From Akkermansia muciniphila (GTDB lineage Bacteria > Verrucomicrobiota > Verrucomicrobiia > Verrucomicrobiales > Akkermansiaceae), in assembly GCA_945870545.1 (NCBI GenBank), contig CAMBTF010000127.1, positions 1-5,704 on the forward strand: a stretch of 5,704 nucleotides of DNA, in the 5' to 3' direction. Shown here piece after piece: positions 5,506 to 5,704 of the stretch. The notes beneath the pieces are model-generated. The model was not told the DNA's origin. It did no database searches and saw only the letters and a program-made list of their open reading frames with translations. The translations under genes were made by a program, and so were the position numbers. Position 1 is the stretch's first letter; each line of letters begins with the position of its first letter.

Positions 5506-5704
5506 ATGGCACTCGATAAACTCACTCAGAAACTTCAGGAGGCGCTTCAGACCGCTCAGGGGCTGGCCTCGAAATCGTCGCATCCGGAATTGAAAAGCGC
5601 CCATGTGCTGCTCGCGCTGCTGCAGCAGGAGGGCGGCATTGCCACGCCGATTTTGCAGAAGGCCGGGATCGATGTGGCGCAGCTCAAGGTCGCGGTGGCG
5701 GCGG
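5506..5704 (+). CDS. clpB: ATP-dependent disaggregase ClpB, N-terminal domain only
   Basis: ClpB is a cytoplasmic hexameric AAA+ chaperone that, with DnaK/DnaJ/GrpE, pulls proteins out of aggregates after heat stress. Only the first 66 codons are present; base 5704 begins the next. They form the start of the Clp N-domain: LDKLTQKLQEALQTAQGLA at 3-21, then SHPELKSAHVLLALLQQEGG at 25-44 with the expected H-LLxALL pattern, and PILQKAGIDVAQLK at 48-61. The pairing of GGI-xx-PILQKAG with the ALQxAQ-LA opening fits ClpB better than ClpA or ClpC, but the diagnostic middle domain lies outside the window. ATG at 5506-5508 gives the usual family start; no Shine-Dalgarno precedes it, only a pyrimidine- and A-rich leader. 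It is divergent from the septum-protein gene. Confidence 0.93.
   Translation, partial: MALDKLTQKLQEALQTAQGLASKSSHPELKSAHVLLALLQQEGGIATPILQKAGIDVAQLKVAVAA

Overview
The window is a gene-dense piece of a GC-rich bacterial chromosome. Five genes lie head to tail on the minus strand and one gene is divergent at the right edge. In minus-strand transcription order (right to left) they are: a small FtsB/DivIC-type septum protein (4955-5296), an unrecognised exported protein (4209-4898), biotin synthase bioB (3147-4112), a glycoside-hydrolase/glycosyltransferase fusion protein (894-3101), and the N-terminal 270 codons of queA (811 running off the left edge at 1). On the plus strand clpB begins at 5506 and runs off the right edge. 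The 209-base gap between the septum gene and clpB is the only divergent intergenic region and should hold promoters for both directions. No stretch longer than 300 bases lacks a gene.

The likely source is a member of Verrucomicrobiota (Verrucomicrobiales-like). This is inference. It rests on the repeat types between the genes, which resemble, from memory, repeats common in that phylum and some neighbours, and on the overall character of the proteins. It could not be checked by search here.

The most distinctive feature is the spacers. Three consecutive gaps of the minus-strand run each hold a different short repeat element: a 114-bp inverted repeat with 30-bp arms between the fusion gene and queA (819-932), a 15-bp-period tandem repeat between bioB and the fusion gene (3115-3144), and an inverted plus tandem TTTCAGC-type repeat between the exported protein and bioB (about 4130-4202). 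They affect the gene ends. The first supplies the last 12 codons and the stop of the fusion protein and almost all of the queA leader. The third makes a false 23-codon N-terminal extension of bioB. The second leaves bioB and the fusion gene in one frame, separated by a single TGA.

The genes do not form one pathway. They cover tRNA modification (queA), cofactor synthesis (bioB), glycan assembly (the fusion), cell division (septum protein) and protein disaggregation (clpB). None of the six starts has a clear Shine-Dalgarno sequence. The least understood gene is the exported 229-residue protein, whose His and Cys motifs recall caspase-like (clan CD/CHAT) folds.
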